64,000 bases of DNA from an uncultured Oscillospiraceae bacterium (GCA_934481355.1 CAKSPH010000009.1:1-64000); one strand, 5' to 3'. Positions 54,679 through 63,474 are shown, counted from the stretch's first letter. Translations and numbers: made by a program. Notes: generated by a model from the letters alone, not told the origin.

Positions 54679-54872
54679 TATGATATCATAGACAAAGTTT
54701 TGTGGTGTTGATTGTTGAAAAAAACGGAGTTTCCGGGTGCGTCTGCCGTGTTTTGTTGAAATATTACGGGCTACGGCAGCATAAAAGCTGCTCATTTTAT
54801 ATTGCTTATGTATATTTTGCTGGGTCGGCTATATGAAAATTGCATTTTTCTCAAAAAAAGCAGAAAAAATTG

Positions 54873-54901
54873 TTTACAAGTCGGCGCAATAGTGATATAA
54901 T
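54873..54901 (+). promoter_or_regulatory. ilvE promoter
   Basis: TTTACA (54873-54878), 17-bp spacer, TATAAT (54896-54901). The short leader contains GTAC-CCC/GGG-GTAC pairing (54924-54951). No T-box is seen. Confidence 0.75.
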
Positions 54902-54967
54902 AAAAGTGTATTATTAAAACAAGGTACAGCCCGGCGTAATGCAGGGCGTACTGGAAAGGATACAACA

Positions 54968-56032
54968 ATGGATATCAGAATCGAAAAAACAACACACCCC
55001 AAGCAGAAGCCCGCTGATGAAACCAAGCTCGGCTTCGGTCATATCTTTACCGACCATATGTTCGTCATGGAGTACGACGAAGGTCAGGGCTGGCATGACG
55101 CACGCATCGTGCCCTATGGTCCTATCGAGCTTATGCCGTCCGCAATGGTCCTCCACTATGGTCAGGAGATCTTCGAGGGCATGAAGGCTTACAGAACTCC
55201 CAGCGGAGACATTCAGTTCTTCCGCCCGGAGGAGAACTTCAAGAGAATGAACGTTTCTGCTGAGAGACTTGTTATCCCGCAGATAAACGAGAAGGACGCG
55301 CTTCAGGCTCTGCACACCCTCGTTGAGATAGACAAGGACTGGGTTCCGCATATCGACGGCGCTTCTCTGTATATCCGTCCGTTCATTTTTGCGGCTGATC
55401 CGTTCCTCGGCGTACGTCCCGGCGAAAAGTACTATTTCATGATCATCATGAGCCCGTCCGGCGCATATTACAGCACCGGAATCAATCCTGTTAACATCTA
55501 CGTTGAGACCAACTATGTACGCGCGGTAAGAGGCGGTATGGGCTTCACCAAGACCGGCGGCAACTATGCTGCTTCCCTTGCAGGTCAGGACGAGGCGCAC
55601 AAGCAGAACTACTCCCAGGTACTGTGGCTTGACGGTGTTGAGCGCAAGTACATAGAGGAAGTCGGCGCAATGAACATTATGTTCGTTATCGACGGCGAGG
55701 TAGTTACTCCGTCCCTTCAGGGCAGCATTCTTTCCGGTATCACCAGAAAGTCCGCGCTGGAGCTTTGCAGAAAGTGGGGCATGAAGGTTTCCGAGCGCCG
55801 TATCACAATTCAGGAGGTCGCTGACGCTTACGATGCAGGCAAGCTGGACGAGGTATTCGGAACAGGTACGGCGGCTGTCGTTTCTCCGGTAGGTCACCTC
55901 AAGTGGGGCGACAAGATCATGGAGATCGGCAACGGCAAGATCGGCCCGATCACCCAGAAGCTCTACGACACCATGACAGGTATGCAGTACGGCAAGATCC
56001 CGGACGATATGGGCTGGATAGAGAAGCTCTGA
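54968..56032 (+). CDS. ilvE: Branched-chain amino acid aminotransferase
   Basis: A 354-residue class IV PLP aminotransferase interconverting Leu, Ile and Val with their 2-oxo acids. Motifs include EIFEGMKAYR, SLYIRPFIF, TGGNYAASL (followed by the class-typical Lys region), VLWLDGVERKYIEEVGAMNIMFV and LSGITRKSALEL. The length and the BCAT2-like layout fit. The start follows AAAGGATACAAC. It is a single gene. Confidence 0.95.
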   Translation: MDIRIEKTTHPKQKPADETKLGFGHIFTDHMFVMEYDEGQGWHDARIVPYGPIELMPSAMVLHYGQEIFEGMKAYRTPSGDIQFFRPEENFKRMNVSAERLVIPQINEKDALQALHTLVEIDKDWVPHIDGASLYIRPFIFAADPFLGVRPGEKYYFMIIMSPSGAYYSTGINPVNIYVETNYVRAVRGGMGFTKTGGNYAASLAGQDEAHKQNYSQVLWLDGVERKYIEEVGAMNIMFVIDGEVVTPSLQGSILSGITRKSALELCRKWGMKVSERRITIQEVADAYDAGKLDEVFGTGTAAVVSPVGHLKWGDKIMEIGNGKIGPITQKLYDTMTGMQYGKIPDDMGWIEKL

Positions 56033-56110
56033 TTCTGTTGACGGATTGAATATTACCGCGCCGGTATTACTTTTGGTATACCGGCACGGTTTTGTATCAG
56101 GAGGGCGGAA

Positions 56111-56563
56111 ATGGAGATAAAATATCGCAGGCTTATATCAGACGACCTTGACAGGTTCATTGCTATGCGTATAAATCAGCTCCGCGAGGAAGGCGCAAAG
56201 GATGACGCAGACCTGCGCCCGGCGCTTCTGGACTATTACACCCGGCATATGGCTGACGGCACATTTGTTTCATGGCTGGCGGTGGACGGGGAAAGAATAG
56301 TCGGTACATCCGGGATGTCCTTTGTCGAAAAGCCGCCGTATTTCGGCTGCCCGAGCGGGAAAATGGGTCTGCTGTCGAGTATGTACACCGACCCGGAATA
56401 CCGCAGGCAGGGCATAGCCCGGGACCTTCTGTCGAGAGTTGTCGGAGAGGCGCGGCGGTACGGCTGCGGCACTGTGCAGATAACCGCCTCGGATATGGGC
56501 GTACTGCTGTATACGGATTTCGGATTCGTAAAGAATGGCAATTTCATGCAGTATAGGCTGTGA
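56111..56563 (+). CDS. GNAT-family N-acetyltransferase
   Basis: A 150-residue acyl-CoA-dependent N-acetyltransferase with motif A LLSSMYTDPEYRRQGIARDLLSRV (the RRQGIA pyrophosphate loop) and a C-terminal LYTDFGFVKNGNFMQYRL. The substrate is unknown. It has AGGAGGGCGG upstream and lies 78 bp after ilvE. Confidence 0.85.
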   Translation: MEIKYRRLISDDLDRFIAMRINQLREEGAKDDADLRPALLDYYTRHMADGTFVSWLAVDGERIVGTSGMSFVEKPPYFGCPSGKMGLLSSMYTDPEYRRQGIARDLLSRVVGEARRYGCGTVQITASDMGVLLYTDFGFVKNGNFMQYRL

Positions 56564-56603
56564 GCGGTTTTCTGAAAATACTGTGAAATTGTCATTCCCG
56601 GGG

Positions 56604-56633
56604 TTGACAGTTAATTGATTATGGTGCTATAAT
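56604..56633 (+). promoter_or_regulatory. Promoter for the mgtE leader
   Basis: TTGACA (56604-56609), 18-bp spacer, TATAAT (56628-56633). The transcript would carry a leader of about 180 nt before mgtE. Confidence 0.78.
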
Positions 56634-56649
56634 TATCACGTTGCAAAAA

Positions 56650-56800
56650 TCGTAAAAGAGAGGTGAGCAGAGTTGAAAAATGGTGACAGTCACGGGCAAA
56701 GTACACGGTATGCTGCCCGGAATCGCGGCTCTGCCCGCTTCAAAAAGTAATATAGGCGCATACTGTGCCCGGCTTCACTTTCACTCAGATGCAGCATAAT
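56650..56800 (+). ncRNA. Structured leader of mgtE (possible diverged M-box or unclassified riboswitch)
   Basis: The leader holds a hairpin CGGGCA/TGCCCG (56693-56698 with 56714-56719) and a second TGCCCG (56732-56737) that competes for the same arm. GCAGAG/CTCTGC (56667-56672 with 56729-56734) and GGCGCA/TGTGCC (56755-56769) can also pair. GGTGAG near the start and GCTGCCCGGAA in the middle recall M-box (ykoK-leader) segments, and the downstream Mg2+ transporter fits. Other conserved M-box parts, such as the ATGGGTCA block, are missing, so the class is uncertain. Confidence 0.45.
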
Positions 56801-56823
56801 TTGATGAAAGGCAGGGTACTACT

Positions 56824-58226
56824 ATGGCAATGAACGAATCAATAATCAGGGATCACGCAGCGGAGATAGCTGAGCTCGTCAGGAGCGATCTTTCGCCGAA
56901 GGCTTCGCAGGAGCGTCTTGCAGAATACCATGCAGGAGATATCGCCAAGGCGGCGGAGTTGCTGAATGCGGGGGAGCGCACCAGGCTTTTCCGCACTCTG
57001 GATATGGAGGAGCTTGCGGATGTTTTCGAGTATTTCGATCCGGAAAACGCCGCTGAGTATCTCAAAGAGACCGACCTCGGGAAAACGGTGCTCCTTATCG
57101 GAAAAATGGAGACTGACGCGGCGGCGGACGTCCTGCGGGAATTCCCGAAAGAAAAAAGAAATCAGCTTTTCGAGCTTCTTGACGAAGAAACAAGAAGAGA
57201 GCTGGAGCTTATCGTGTCGTTTGACGACGACGAGATAGGCAGCCGCATGACCACCAACTATATTTCTATAAATTCCGGAATGACCGCCGCGGAGGCTACC
57301 CGAGCGCTGATGGATCAGGCGAAGGAAAACGACAATATCTCGACGATATTCGTAACGGCGGAGAACGGTTTTTCTGCGGCGCAGTGGGTCTGCGGGAGCT
57401 TCTCACGGCTGAGAAGCACGCCGAAATAAAGCCGCTGATACAGCAGAGCTTTCCGTATGTTTACAGCACCGAGAGGACGGAGGACTGCATCGAGCGGCTG
57501 AAGAGCTACTCTGAGAGCAGCGTCCCGGTGCTGGACAGCGGGAATCATATCCTCGGCGTTATCACGCTTGAAAGTCTGCTGGAGGCTGTGGACGACGAGA
57601 TGGGTGACGACTACGCAAAGCTGGGCGGTCTTTCCGAGGAGGAGGACCTGCACGAGCCGCTTTTCGCCAGCCTGAAAAAGCGTATGCCGTGGCTTCTCAT
57701 TCTGCTGGTGCTTGGCATGGCGGTGTCGGGAGTTGTCGGGGCGTTCGAAAAGGTAGTGTCGCAGCTCACGATAATAATGGCGTTCCAGTCGCTTATACTC
57801 GATATGGCGGGCAACGTGGGAACCCAGTCGCTGGCGGTGACTATACGCGTGCTGATGGACAAGAATCTCACGGCGGGAAAGAAGCTGAAGCTTGTCGGCA
57901 AGGAAATGCGCGTGGGACTTTCCTGCGGACTTATCCTCGGGGCGCTTTCGGTGCTTTTCGTGGGACTTTACATCATGCTGTTCAAGGGATATCCCGCAGG
58001 GTTCTCCTTTGCGGTTTCCGCGTGCATTGGCGCGGCGCTGATGCTTGCTATGCTTATTTCCAGCGGAGTAGGCACGCTTGTACCGATGTTCTTCAAGAAG
58101 ATAGGCGTAGACCCGGCGGTTGCCTCAGGCCCGCTGATAACCACCGTGAACGACCTCGTTGCGGTTGTGACATATTACGGGCTGAGCTGGCTCCTGCTTC
58201 TGCAGGTGCTTCATCTCGGCGGCTGA
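56824..58226 (+). pseudogene. mgtE: Magnesium transporter MgtE, frameshifted
   Basis: MgtE is a dimeric Mg2+ channel with a cytoplasmic N-domain, two CBS domains and five membrane helices. The first frame (56824-57429) encodes the N-domain and first CBS part up to STIFVTAENG. The second (from about 57374 to 58226) encodes the rest, FCGAVGLRELLTAEKHAE, through the membrane part with QSLILDMAGNVGTQSLAV and GPLITTVNDLVAV. Restoring one T in the T5 run at 57369-57373 would join them seamlessly (NGFFCGAVGLREL). All other motifs are intact. A sequencing error or a recent/phase-variable indel both fit. The start follows AAAGGCAGGG. Confidence 0.85.
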
Positions 58227-58235
58227 AATTAATTG

Positions 58236-58258
58236 CGGGAGCAGAAATGCTCCCGTTT
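58236..58258 (+). terminator. Terminator of mgtE
   Basis: Stem CGGGAGC with GCTCCCG, loop AGAAAT, then TTTCTG. The T tract is short. Confidence 0.65.
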
Positions 58259-58290
58259 CTGCGTTTATACGGCATTTTTCCCGGCGCCAC

Positions 58291-58319
58291 TTGACTAATG
58301 AGTGGTTTTGCGCTATACT
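58291..58319 (+). promoter_or_regulatory. glyS promoter
   Basis: TTGACT (58291-58296), 17-bp spacer, TATACT (58314-58319). The leader is about 50 nt, too short for a T-box. Confidence 0.78.
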
Positions 58320-58377
58320 ATATAGGAAACTATTTTATCGTCCCTGCAAGCCATGCAGGGCATGAAAGGAACAAAAC

Positions 58378-59751
58378 ATGAACAACACAGAAAAGACCCT
58401 CGACAAAATTGTTGCGCTCTGCAAGGGCAGGGGCTTCGTTTATCCCGGCAGTGAGATCTACGGCGGACTTGCCAACACATGGGACTACGGCCCTCTCGGC
58501 GTTGAGCTCAAGACCAACATCAAGAACGCATGGCGCAAGAAGTTCATTCAGGAGAACAAGTACAACGTAGGACTTGATTCCGCTATCCTGATGAACCCGC
58601 AGACATGGGTGGCTTCCGGTCACGTTGGAGGCTTCTCCGATCCGCTGATGGACTGCAAGGACTGCAAGACCCGTCACCGCGCCGACAAGCTTATTGAGGA
58701 CAACGGCGGCGACGCAAACGGCTGGACAAACGAGCAGATGATGGAATACATCAGAAGCAACGGTATCAAGTGCCCGAACTGCGGTTCCACAAATTTCACT
58801 GATATCCGTCAGTTCAACCTGATGTTCAAGACCTTCCAGGGCGTTACCGAGGACAGCAAGAACGAGATCTATCTCCGTCCGGAGACTGCACAGGGTATTT
58901 TCGTTAACTTCGCGAATATTCAGCGTACAAGCCGTAAAAAGGTGCCTTTCGGCGTTGCGCAGGTAGGCAAGTCCTTCCGTAACGAGATCACCCCCGGTCA
59001 GTTCATCTTCCGCGTGCGCGAGTTCGAGCAGATGGAGCTTGAGTTCTTCTGCAAGCCCGGCACAGACCTCGAGTGGTTCCAGTATTGGAGAACCTACTGC
59101 AAGAACTTCCTTCTCTCCCTCGGTCTTAAGGAGGAGAATATCCGCCTGCGCGACCACAGCCCGGAGGAGCTCTGCTTCTACTCCAAGGCTACCACGGACT
59201 TCGAGTTCATGTTCCCGTTCGGATGGGGCGAGCTCTGGGGCGTTGCCGACCGTACAGACTACGACTTGACTCAGCATATGAAGACTTCCGGCAAGAGCCT
59301 TGAATACTTCGACCCTGAGACCAACGAGAAGTACATTCCGTATGTTATCGAGCCGTCTCTCGGCGTTGAGCGTCTGTTCCTCGCTGTTGTATGCGACGCT
59401 TACGATGAGGAGCAGCTTGAGGACGGCACAAGCCGTACCGTTATGCATCTGCACCCGGCTCTGGCTCCTGTCAAGGCTGCGGTTCTCCCGCTGTCCAAGA
59501 AGCTCAGCGATAAGGCTGGCGAGCTTCACGATGAGCTGGCTAAGTACTTCAACGTTGATTTCGATGACGCTGGCGCTATCGGCAAGCGTTACCGCAGACA
59601 GGACGAGATCGGTACTCCGTTCTGCATCACATACGATTTCGACACAGAGACCGACGGCTGCGTAACAGTACGCGAGCGTGATTCCATGCAGCAGGTCCGT
59701 ATCCCGCTGACAGAGGTAAAGTCCTATATTGAAGAGAGGATTTTCTTCTGA
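58378..59751 (+). CDS. glyQS: Glycyl-tRNA synthetase (alpha2 dimeric type)
   Basis: A 457-residue class II synthetase of the homodimeric type. Motifs: [20 protein letters not shown] near the N-terminus, motif 2 region [29 protein letters not shown], and C-terminal anticodon-binding domain with [27 protein letters not shown] zinc-type CxxC pair (CKDCKT and CPNCGS) is present. It is a single gene with clear promoter and terminator. Confidence 0.96.
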   Translation: MNNTEKTLDKIVALCKGRGFVYPGSEIYGGLANTWDYGPLGVELKTNIKNAWRKKFIQENKYNVGLDSAILMNPQTWVASGHVGGFSDPLMDCKDCKTRHRADKLIEDNGGDANGWTNEQMMEYIRSNGIKCPNCGSTNFTDIRQFNLMFKTFQGVTEDSKNEIYLRPETAQGIFVNFANIQRTSRKKVPFGVAQVGKSFRNEITPGQFIFRVREFEQMELEFFCKPGTDLEWFQYWRTYCKNFLLSLGLKEENIRLRDHSPEELCFYSKATTDFEFMFPFGWGELWGVADRTDYDLTQHMKTSGKSLEYFDPETNEKYIPYVIEPSLGVERLFLAVVCDAYDEEQLEDGTSRTVMHLHPALAPVKAAVLPLSKKLSDKAGELHDELAKYFNVDFDDAGAIGKRYRRQDEIGTPFCITYDFDTETDGCVTVRERDSMQQVRIPLTEVKSYIEERIFF

Positions 59752-59768
59752 TTATATCGTGATATCAA

Positions 59769-59801
59769 AAATCCCTTCCGGAGTACCGGGAGGGATTTTT
59801 T
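59769..59801 (+). terminator. Terminator of the glycyl-tRNA synthetase gene
   Basis: Stem AAATCCCTTCCGG with CCGGGAGGGATTT (one mismatch), loop AGTA, then a T6 tract. Confidence 0.88.
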
Positions 59802-59814
59802 CAGTAATAAAACG

Positions 59815-59840
59815 CCCCCGCTTCCTTTAAGAAGCGGGGG
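59815..59840 (-). terminator. Terminator of the 59854-60459 gene
   Basis: A 10-bp perfect stem CCCCCGCTTC with GAAGCGGGGG. On the minus strand it is followed by CGTTTTATT. Confidence 0.85.
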
Positions 59841-59853
59841 TATGCATTTCAAA

Positions 59854-60459
59854 TTATCTTCCCATCATCTTTCTGCGGACGAACAGCAGAATGAATACAA
59901 GTCCGGCGACTGTGGCAACTATGCCGGCTATAAGAAGCACAGGGTGGGATTTTGTATCCACGCACTTTATGTACATAAGCGGGCAGTACTCGTCAATGAA
60001 TTCATCTGTGTAGCCGTAGGAACTCAGGCACTGGCGGAAGAACTTTTCGTCCTCATCGTCCATTTTCGTGACCTTACCCTTGAAAGCGACAGGCTGTACA
60101 AGCTTGTAATCGGCCTCTGTTGAAGCGGCGTCCACCATGTCGGACTGCTCGTCAAGCTGTGATATCAGATCCTTGCGGGGAGTATAAAGCCCCATGAACC
60201 CGTATTCGTCAGCGTCGATGAGGTAAAAATACCCGACAGACTTTTTGTCGTCATCGTCGTATATTCTCTCATAAGCTCCGAAATTGTAGGGCAGCTCGCC
60301 CTCTACCATCATGCCTTCCTTGTAGTCAGCCATGGTGAGAGTGCTGTATTCTTCTCCCTTTTTGGAGTAGTCCATCATCTCAGCGCCTATCATTACGATA
60401 AACACTATGCCGAGAATCAGAAACGTAAGTCCGGTGGTTAATAATCTGATAGATCTCAT
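59854..60459 (-). CDS. Two-helix membrane protein of unknown function
   Basis: A 201-residue protein with an N-terminal transmembrane helix (about 7-27), an extracytoplasmic acidic domain (about 30-170, with YFYLIDADEYGFMGLYTPRKDLISQL) and a C-terminal helix (about 173-193) ending in RRKMMGR. Both ends should be cytoplasmic. No family is recognised with confidence. The start follows AAGGAAG, and a consensus promoter lies at 60517-60545. Confidence 0.75.
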   Translation of the reverse strand: MRSIRLLTTGLTFLILGIVFIVMIGAEMMDYSKKGEEYSTLTMADYKEGMMVEGELPYNFGAYERIYDDDDKKSVGYFYLIDADEYGFMGLYTPRKDLISQLDEQSDMVDAASTEADYKLVQPVAFKGKVTKMDDEDEKFFRQCLSSYGYTDEFIDEYCPLMYIKCVDTKSHPVLLIAGIVATVAGLVFILLFVRRKMMGR

Positions 60460-60516
60460 ATGTCGATTTCTTCCTTTTTTCTATGTGTTTTGTCAGTAAA
60501 TGGACCGATATTGTTA

Positions 60517-60545
60517 ATTATATCATAAAAACGTTGTCGTGTCAA
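60517..60545 (-). promoter_or_regulatory. Sigma-A promoter for the 59854-60459 gene
   Basis: On the minus strand: perfect TTGACA (60540-60545), 17-bp spacer, TATAAT (60517-60522). The AT-rich stretch 60546-60662 beyond it shows nothing else. Confidence 0.85.
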
Positions 60546-60662
60546 TATAAATATATTCCCTGAAAACCGACAGAATTCGAGTAAATTTCATAGTTTTTGA
60601 TATAACATTTAGTTATTTTAAAAAACGCTTTGACATTTAGCGTTATCTTAACATTTTATTTA

Positions 60663-60690
60663 TTGACAATTAATAAATAGTGTGTTATAC
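60663..60690 (+). promoter_or_regulatory. Promoter for the 67-residue gene
   Basis: TTGACA (60663-60668), 16-bp spacer, TTATAC (60685-60690). Confidence 0.7.
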
Positions 60691-60747
60691 TTTCAGTATA
60701 CAAAGCAATGTAAATAAAATCCAGATTATAAAAAGGAGAGACGATTT

Positions 60748-60951
60748 ATGTGGAAAATCACAGAGAAGAAAATGGTCAGTGAGGACGGCGAGGACTACAC
60801 GGGCTATGGCGTTTCCTGCGGAGAATGTTCTGTGGAGAATATCACCTCCGAGCGAGCCGCTATTGTCAGACTGACTGACGACCTGAACAGATATGAGGCT
60901 TCCCCGCTTCACATCTGGGATATCGTTGAAAATTTTCTTGCTGAATTGTAA
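60748..60951 (+). CDS. Small DUF6514-like protein
   Basis: A 67-residue soluble protein (YTGYGVSCGECSVENITSERAAIVRLTDDLN...HIWDIVENFLAEL). The YGV-C-E pattern and the C-terminal H--D-VE-FL helix resemble short clostridial proteins grouped as DUF6514; this assignment is from memory of the pattern. It has AAAGGAGAG upstream, its own promoter and a strong terminator. Confidence 0.7.
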   Translation: MWKITEKKMVSEDGEDYTGYGVSCGECSVENITSERAAIVRLTDDLNRYEASPLHIWDIVENFLAEL

Positions 60952-60984
60952 TTGCTTTGTTCCTGAGCCCGTTACAGGGCAGAA

Positions 60985-61022
60985 AGAACCCGCCCGGTTT
61001 CCCCGCCGGGCGGGTTCTGTTT
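60985..61022 (+). terminator. Terminator of the 67-residue gene
   Basis: A 13-bp perfect stem (AGAACCCGCCCGG with CCGGGCGGGTTCT) followed by GTTTTG. Confidence 0.88.
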
Positions 61023-61035
61023 TGTCATAAAAAAC

Positions 61036-61064
61036 TTGACAAACAGTAAAGAACATGGTATACT
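61036..61064 (+). promoter_or_regulatory. Promoter for the 92-residue membrane protein
   Basis: TTGACA (61036-61041), 17-bp spacer, TATACT (61059-61064). Confidence 0.82.
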
Positions 61065-61091
61065 TATTTTGTCGTAAAAAGGAGGTTTACT

Positions 61092-61370
61092 ATGGTTATT
61101 GGTCTTTCATATGTTTTTGCCGTAATAATTACTGGAATTCTTGCCTGCGTTCTTTATCCGGTTGCCGGTGTTTTCTGGCTGGTGGGACTGCTGGGCAAAG
61201 TAGGACAAAAATTATTTGAGTTTTCAAATCATGCAATAAAAAGTCTTTGGTCTGATATCACTAACAAAAGGATAGTTGATGTATCGAAGGTTCAGGAAGT
61301 CAACTCTGAAGATGTGAATTCTGATGATAAAAAAACGAAATCCGACCATGTTGATTTAAACAAGCAATAG
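61092..61370 (+). CDS. Small membrane protein of unknown function
   Basis: A 92-residue protein with two closely spaced hydrophobic helices (about 3-22 and 24-40) and a hydrophilic tail rich in Asp, Ser, Lys and Asn. No family is recognised. It has a strong AAAGGAGGT site. The last base of its TAG stop is the first base of MITE-like element E6, so the insertion could have set the present 3' end. Confidence 0.65.
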   Translation: MVIGLSYVFAVIITGILACVLYPVAGVFWLVGLLGKVGQKLFEFSNHAIKSLWSDITNKRIVDVSKVQEVNSEDVNSDDKKTKSDHVDLNKQ

Positions 61371-61474
61371 GTCACCTCTAAAAACCTTATGTGAGCGAAA
61401 ATGTGCAGTGCGTGCTATCTTCGTTGTCAAACCCTGCCCGTTTTTGCTTTTCAAACCGGTTTTTAGAGGTTCCC
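61370..61474. mobile_element. MITE-like element E6 (subfamily A, short)
   Basis: A 105-bp element with ends GGTCACCTCTAAAAACC (61370-61386) and GGTTTTTAGAGGTTCCC (61458-61474), flanked by perfect AATA duplications (61366-61369, 61475-61478). The interior (GTGAGCGAAAATGTGCAG, CCCTGCCCGTTTTTGCTTTTCAAACC) matches E5 and the reverse complement of E2. It touches the fucI terminator. Confidence 0.87.
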
Positions 61475-61518
61475 AATAACAAAACGCCCGGCGTATTTCC
61501 GGGCGTTTTGTTATTGGG
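61472..61518. terminator. Long perfect palindrome, fucI terminator
   Basis: A 20-bp perfect arm pair (61472-61491 with 61499-61518) around CGTATTT. The G/C core CGCCCGG is flanked by T- and A-rich segments. The left arm begins with the last three bases of element E6. Confidence 0.85.
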
Positions 61519-61519
61519 C

Positions 61520-63304
61520 TTATTTGTAAAGGCTTCCATAAGCCGCGCAGGCTCTGTAATCAGCGCCTTCAAGGTCGGCGGTGCCGAATGCGCTCCATGC
61601 GTGCGGACGGAACAGACGCTCATCTGACAGGTTGTGCAGGGAAACGGGTATTCTCAGCATACTTGCGAGGGTTACAAGATCCTCGCCGATGTGTCCGTAT
61701 ACGAAGCAGCCGTGATTTGCTCCCCAGTTTGCCATAACGTTGTACACATCGGAAACGGCTACCTTATCAGAAACCGTGATGGGAGCGAACCATGTGGACG
61801 GCCATGTGGGGTCTGTCCTGCCGAGGAGGGTCTTGTTGACATCCTCGGGAAGCTCAACGGTGTAGCCCTCGATTATCTGGATAGTGGGGCCGAGGTGCTT
61901 CACATAGTTCACGCGGGCGAATGTGCAGGGCATGACTCCCTGAGTTGAGTAGCTGGAGGAGAATCCGCCGCCGCGGAAATATCCAAGATTTGCGCAGGGC
62001 CATGTCGTAGCCTTCAGGCAGGCGTCGATGTCCTTTTCGGTCATATCCCACCACGGCTTCATTACGCTCTCGCCGTTTTCGTCCTTTACTGCGCCGGTGC
62101 CGTCAAGAGCGGCAGCGCCGGAATTTATCAGATGGATAAATCCGTTGGAAGCCTTTCCGTCGGGCGTCCAGCCGGTAACTCTCTTTACGGAATCCGGCGA
62201 CCAGTAGGTGCGTACGTCCGCAAATACTGCGGCTCTGCCGGTGAGCAGGTGCAGGAACATCAGGGTAGTTCCGTTGAGGGTGTCGTTTTCAGTCGCGAAA
62301 GGAACAGGCTCGCGGGCGCCGTTCCAGTCGAACGTGGTGTTGAGTATAGCCTCGGTGAAGTCGGCGTTGGGCATGAAGTCCGTCCACATTCTCTGACCCT
62401 GAAATCCTCCGAGGACTGCGTTTCTGCCCTTGGCTTCCTCCAGCCAGCCCATTTCTGCGAGCTTGGGGTTGCCCTTAAGTATATCGCGGATAATGCAGGT
62501 CATCTTTGCGATGAACTCCCAGTTCTCCTCTTTTTCCCTGGCGGAGAGAACAGGGCGCATATATGTCATGCCGGGAGTAGGGTTGATGTCAACTCCCTCG
62601 GGGCACTTTTCCCTTATCCATGCCAGCGCCTTCTTATATTCCGCTTCGTCGTAGATACCGAGCTTTTCGCGGCGGATTATTTCGGTCATGTCAACCCATT
62701 CCGGGTGGATTCCGAGGTACTCGCGGAAGAATTCCTCGTTGCAGTATGCTCCGGCGATACCCATTGCCTGAGAGCCGATGTTGACGTAGCTCTTGTTCTT
62801 CATATCTCCGACTGCTGCGGCGCAGCGTGCGAAGCGGAGTATCTTCTCCTCAACGTCCGCAGGGATAACGGTATCGTCTGCGTCCTTTACGTCATGGCCA
62901 TAAATGGAGAAGCAGGGCATACCTATCTGTGCATATGCGGAATTTGCCGCCGCAAGGAATACGGCGCCGGGGCGCTCAGTCCCGTTGAAGCCCCATACAG
63001 CCTTGATGGTGTTCGGGTTTTCGTCTATCACCTGAGTTACATAGCACCAGCATGGGGTAACAGTCAGCGTGGCAACGATGTTTTCCTCGGAGAACTTGTC
63101 GGCGCAGGCAGCGCTTTCTGCGATGCCGCCGATGGTGGTGTCGGCTATCACGCATTCCAGCGGCTCGCCGCTGGCGTGGCGTACTTTTGATGTGATGAGC
63201 TCTGCGGCAGCCTTTGCCATGTTCATGGTCTGGACTTCAAGGCTCTCGCGGATACCGAACTGCCTGCCGTCAATGACAGGTCTTATTCCGATTTTAGACA
63301 GCAT
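61520..63304 (-). CDS. fucI: L-fucose isomerase
   Basis: A 594-residue ketol isomerase converting L-fucose to L-fuculose. The sequence follows the enterobacterial FucI closely: KIGIRPVIDGRQFGIRESLE, VTPCWCYVTQVID, WGFNGTERPGAVFLAAA, FSIYGHDVKDADDT, FQGQRMWTDFMPN, ATENDTLNG, HLINSGAAALDG and WGANHG. The start at 63304 has GAAAGGAAA about 10 bp upstream. No fuculokinase, aldolase or transporter gene is adjacent, so it stands alone with its own promoter and terminator. Confidence 0.95.
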   Translation of the reverse strand: MLSKIGIRPVIDGRQFGIRESLEVQTMNMAKAAAELITSKVRHASGEPLECVIADTTIGGIAESAACADKFSEENIVATLTVTPCWCYVTQVIDENPNTIKAVWGFNGTERPGAVFLAAANSAYAQIGMPCFSIYGHDVKDADDTVIPADVEEKILRFARCAAAVGDMKNKSYVNIGSQAMGIAGAYCNEEFFREYLGIHPEWVDMTEIIRREKLGIYDEAEYKKALAWIREKCPEGVDINPTPGMTYMRPVLSAREKEENWEFIAKMTCIIRDILKGNPKLAEMGWLEEAKGRNAVLGGFQGQRMWTDFMPNADFTEAILNTTFDWNGAREPVPFATENDTLNGTTLMFLHLLTGRAAVFADVRTYWSPDSVKRVTGWTPDGKASNGFIHLINSGAAALDGTGAVKDENGESVMKPWWDMTEKDIDACLKATTWPCANLGYFRGGGFSSSYSTQGVMPCTFARVNYVKHLGPTIQIIEGYTVELPEDVNKTLLGRTDPTWPSTWFAPITVSDKVAVSDVYNVMANWGANHGCFVYGHIGEDLVTLASMLRIPVSLHNLSDERLFRPHAWSAFGTADLEGADYRACAAYGSLYK

Positions 63305-63365
63305 AGATCTATTTCCTTTCAGATATCTGATTGTTCCGCCATAGCGGGGCGGTTGTTTCTCTACA

Positions 63366-63394
63366 ATTATAACAAAAATTTTCAAGAAAATCAA
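63366..63394 (-). promoter_or_regulatory. fucI promoter
   Basis: On the minus strand: TTGATT (63389-63394), 17-bp spacer, TATAAT (63366-63371). No clear catabolite-repression (cre) site is seen. Confidence 0.7.
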
Positions 63395-63429
63395 TAGTTT
63401 TTCGGATATCTGAATAAATAATCAACAAA

Positions 63430-63454
63430 AATGCCGCCCAAAAAGGACGGCATT
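63430..63454 (-). terminator. Terminator of the HPr-like gene pair
   Basis: Stem AATGCCG with CGGCATT, extended by CC/GG. On the minus strand it is followed by TTTGTTG. Confidence 0.7.
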
Positions 63455-63474
63455 TCTGATGTTTTAGCAGCAGC

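Noticed and set aside
57369..57400. Programmed ribosomal frameshifting in mgtE
   Set aside because: There is no X-XXY-YYZ slippery heptamer with a following stem that would give the needed shift; a one-base indel in the T run is simpler.
54902..58377. T-box leaders ahead of ilvE and the glycyl-tRNA synthetase gene
   Set aside because: Leaders are only about 50-60 nt from their promoters and lack the AGGGTGGNACCGCG antiterminator motif.
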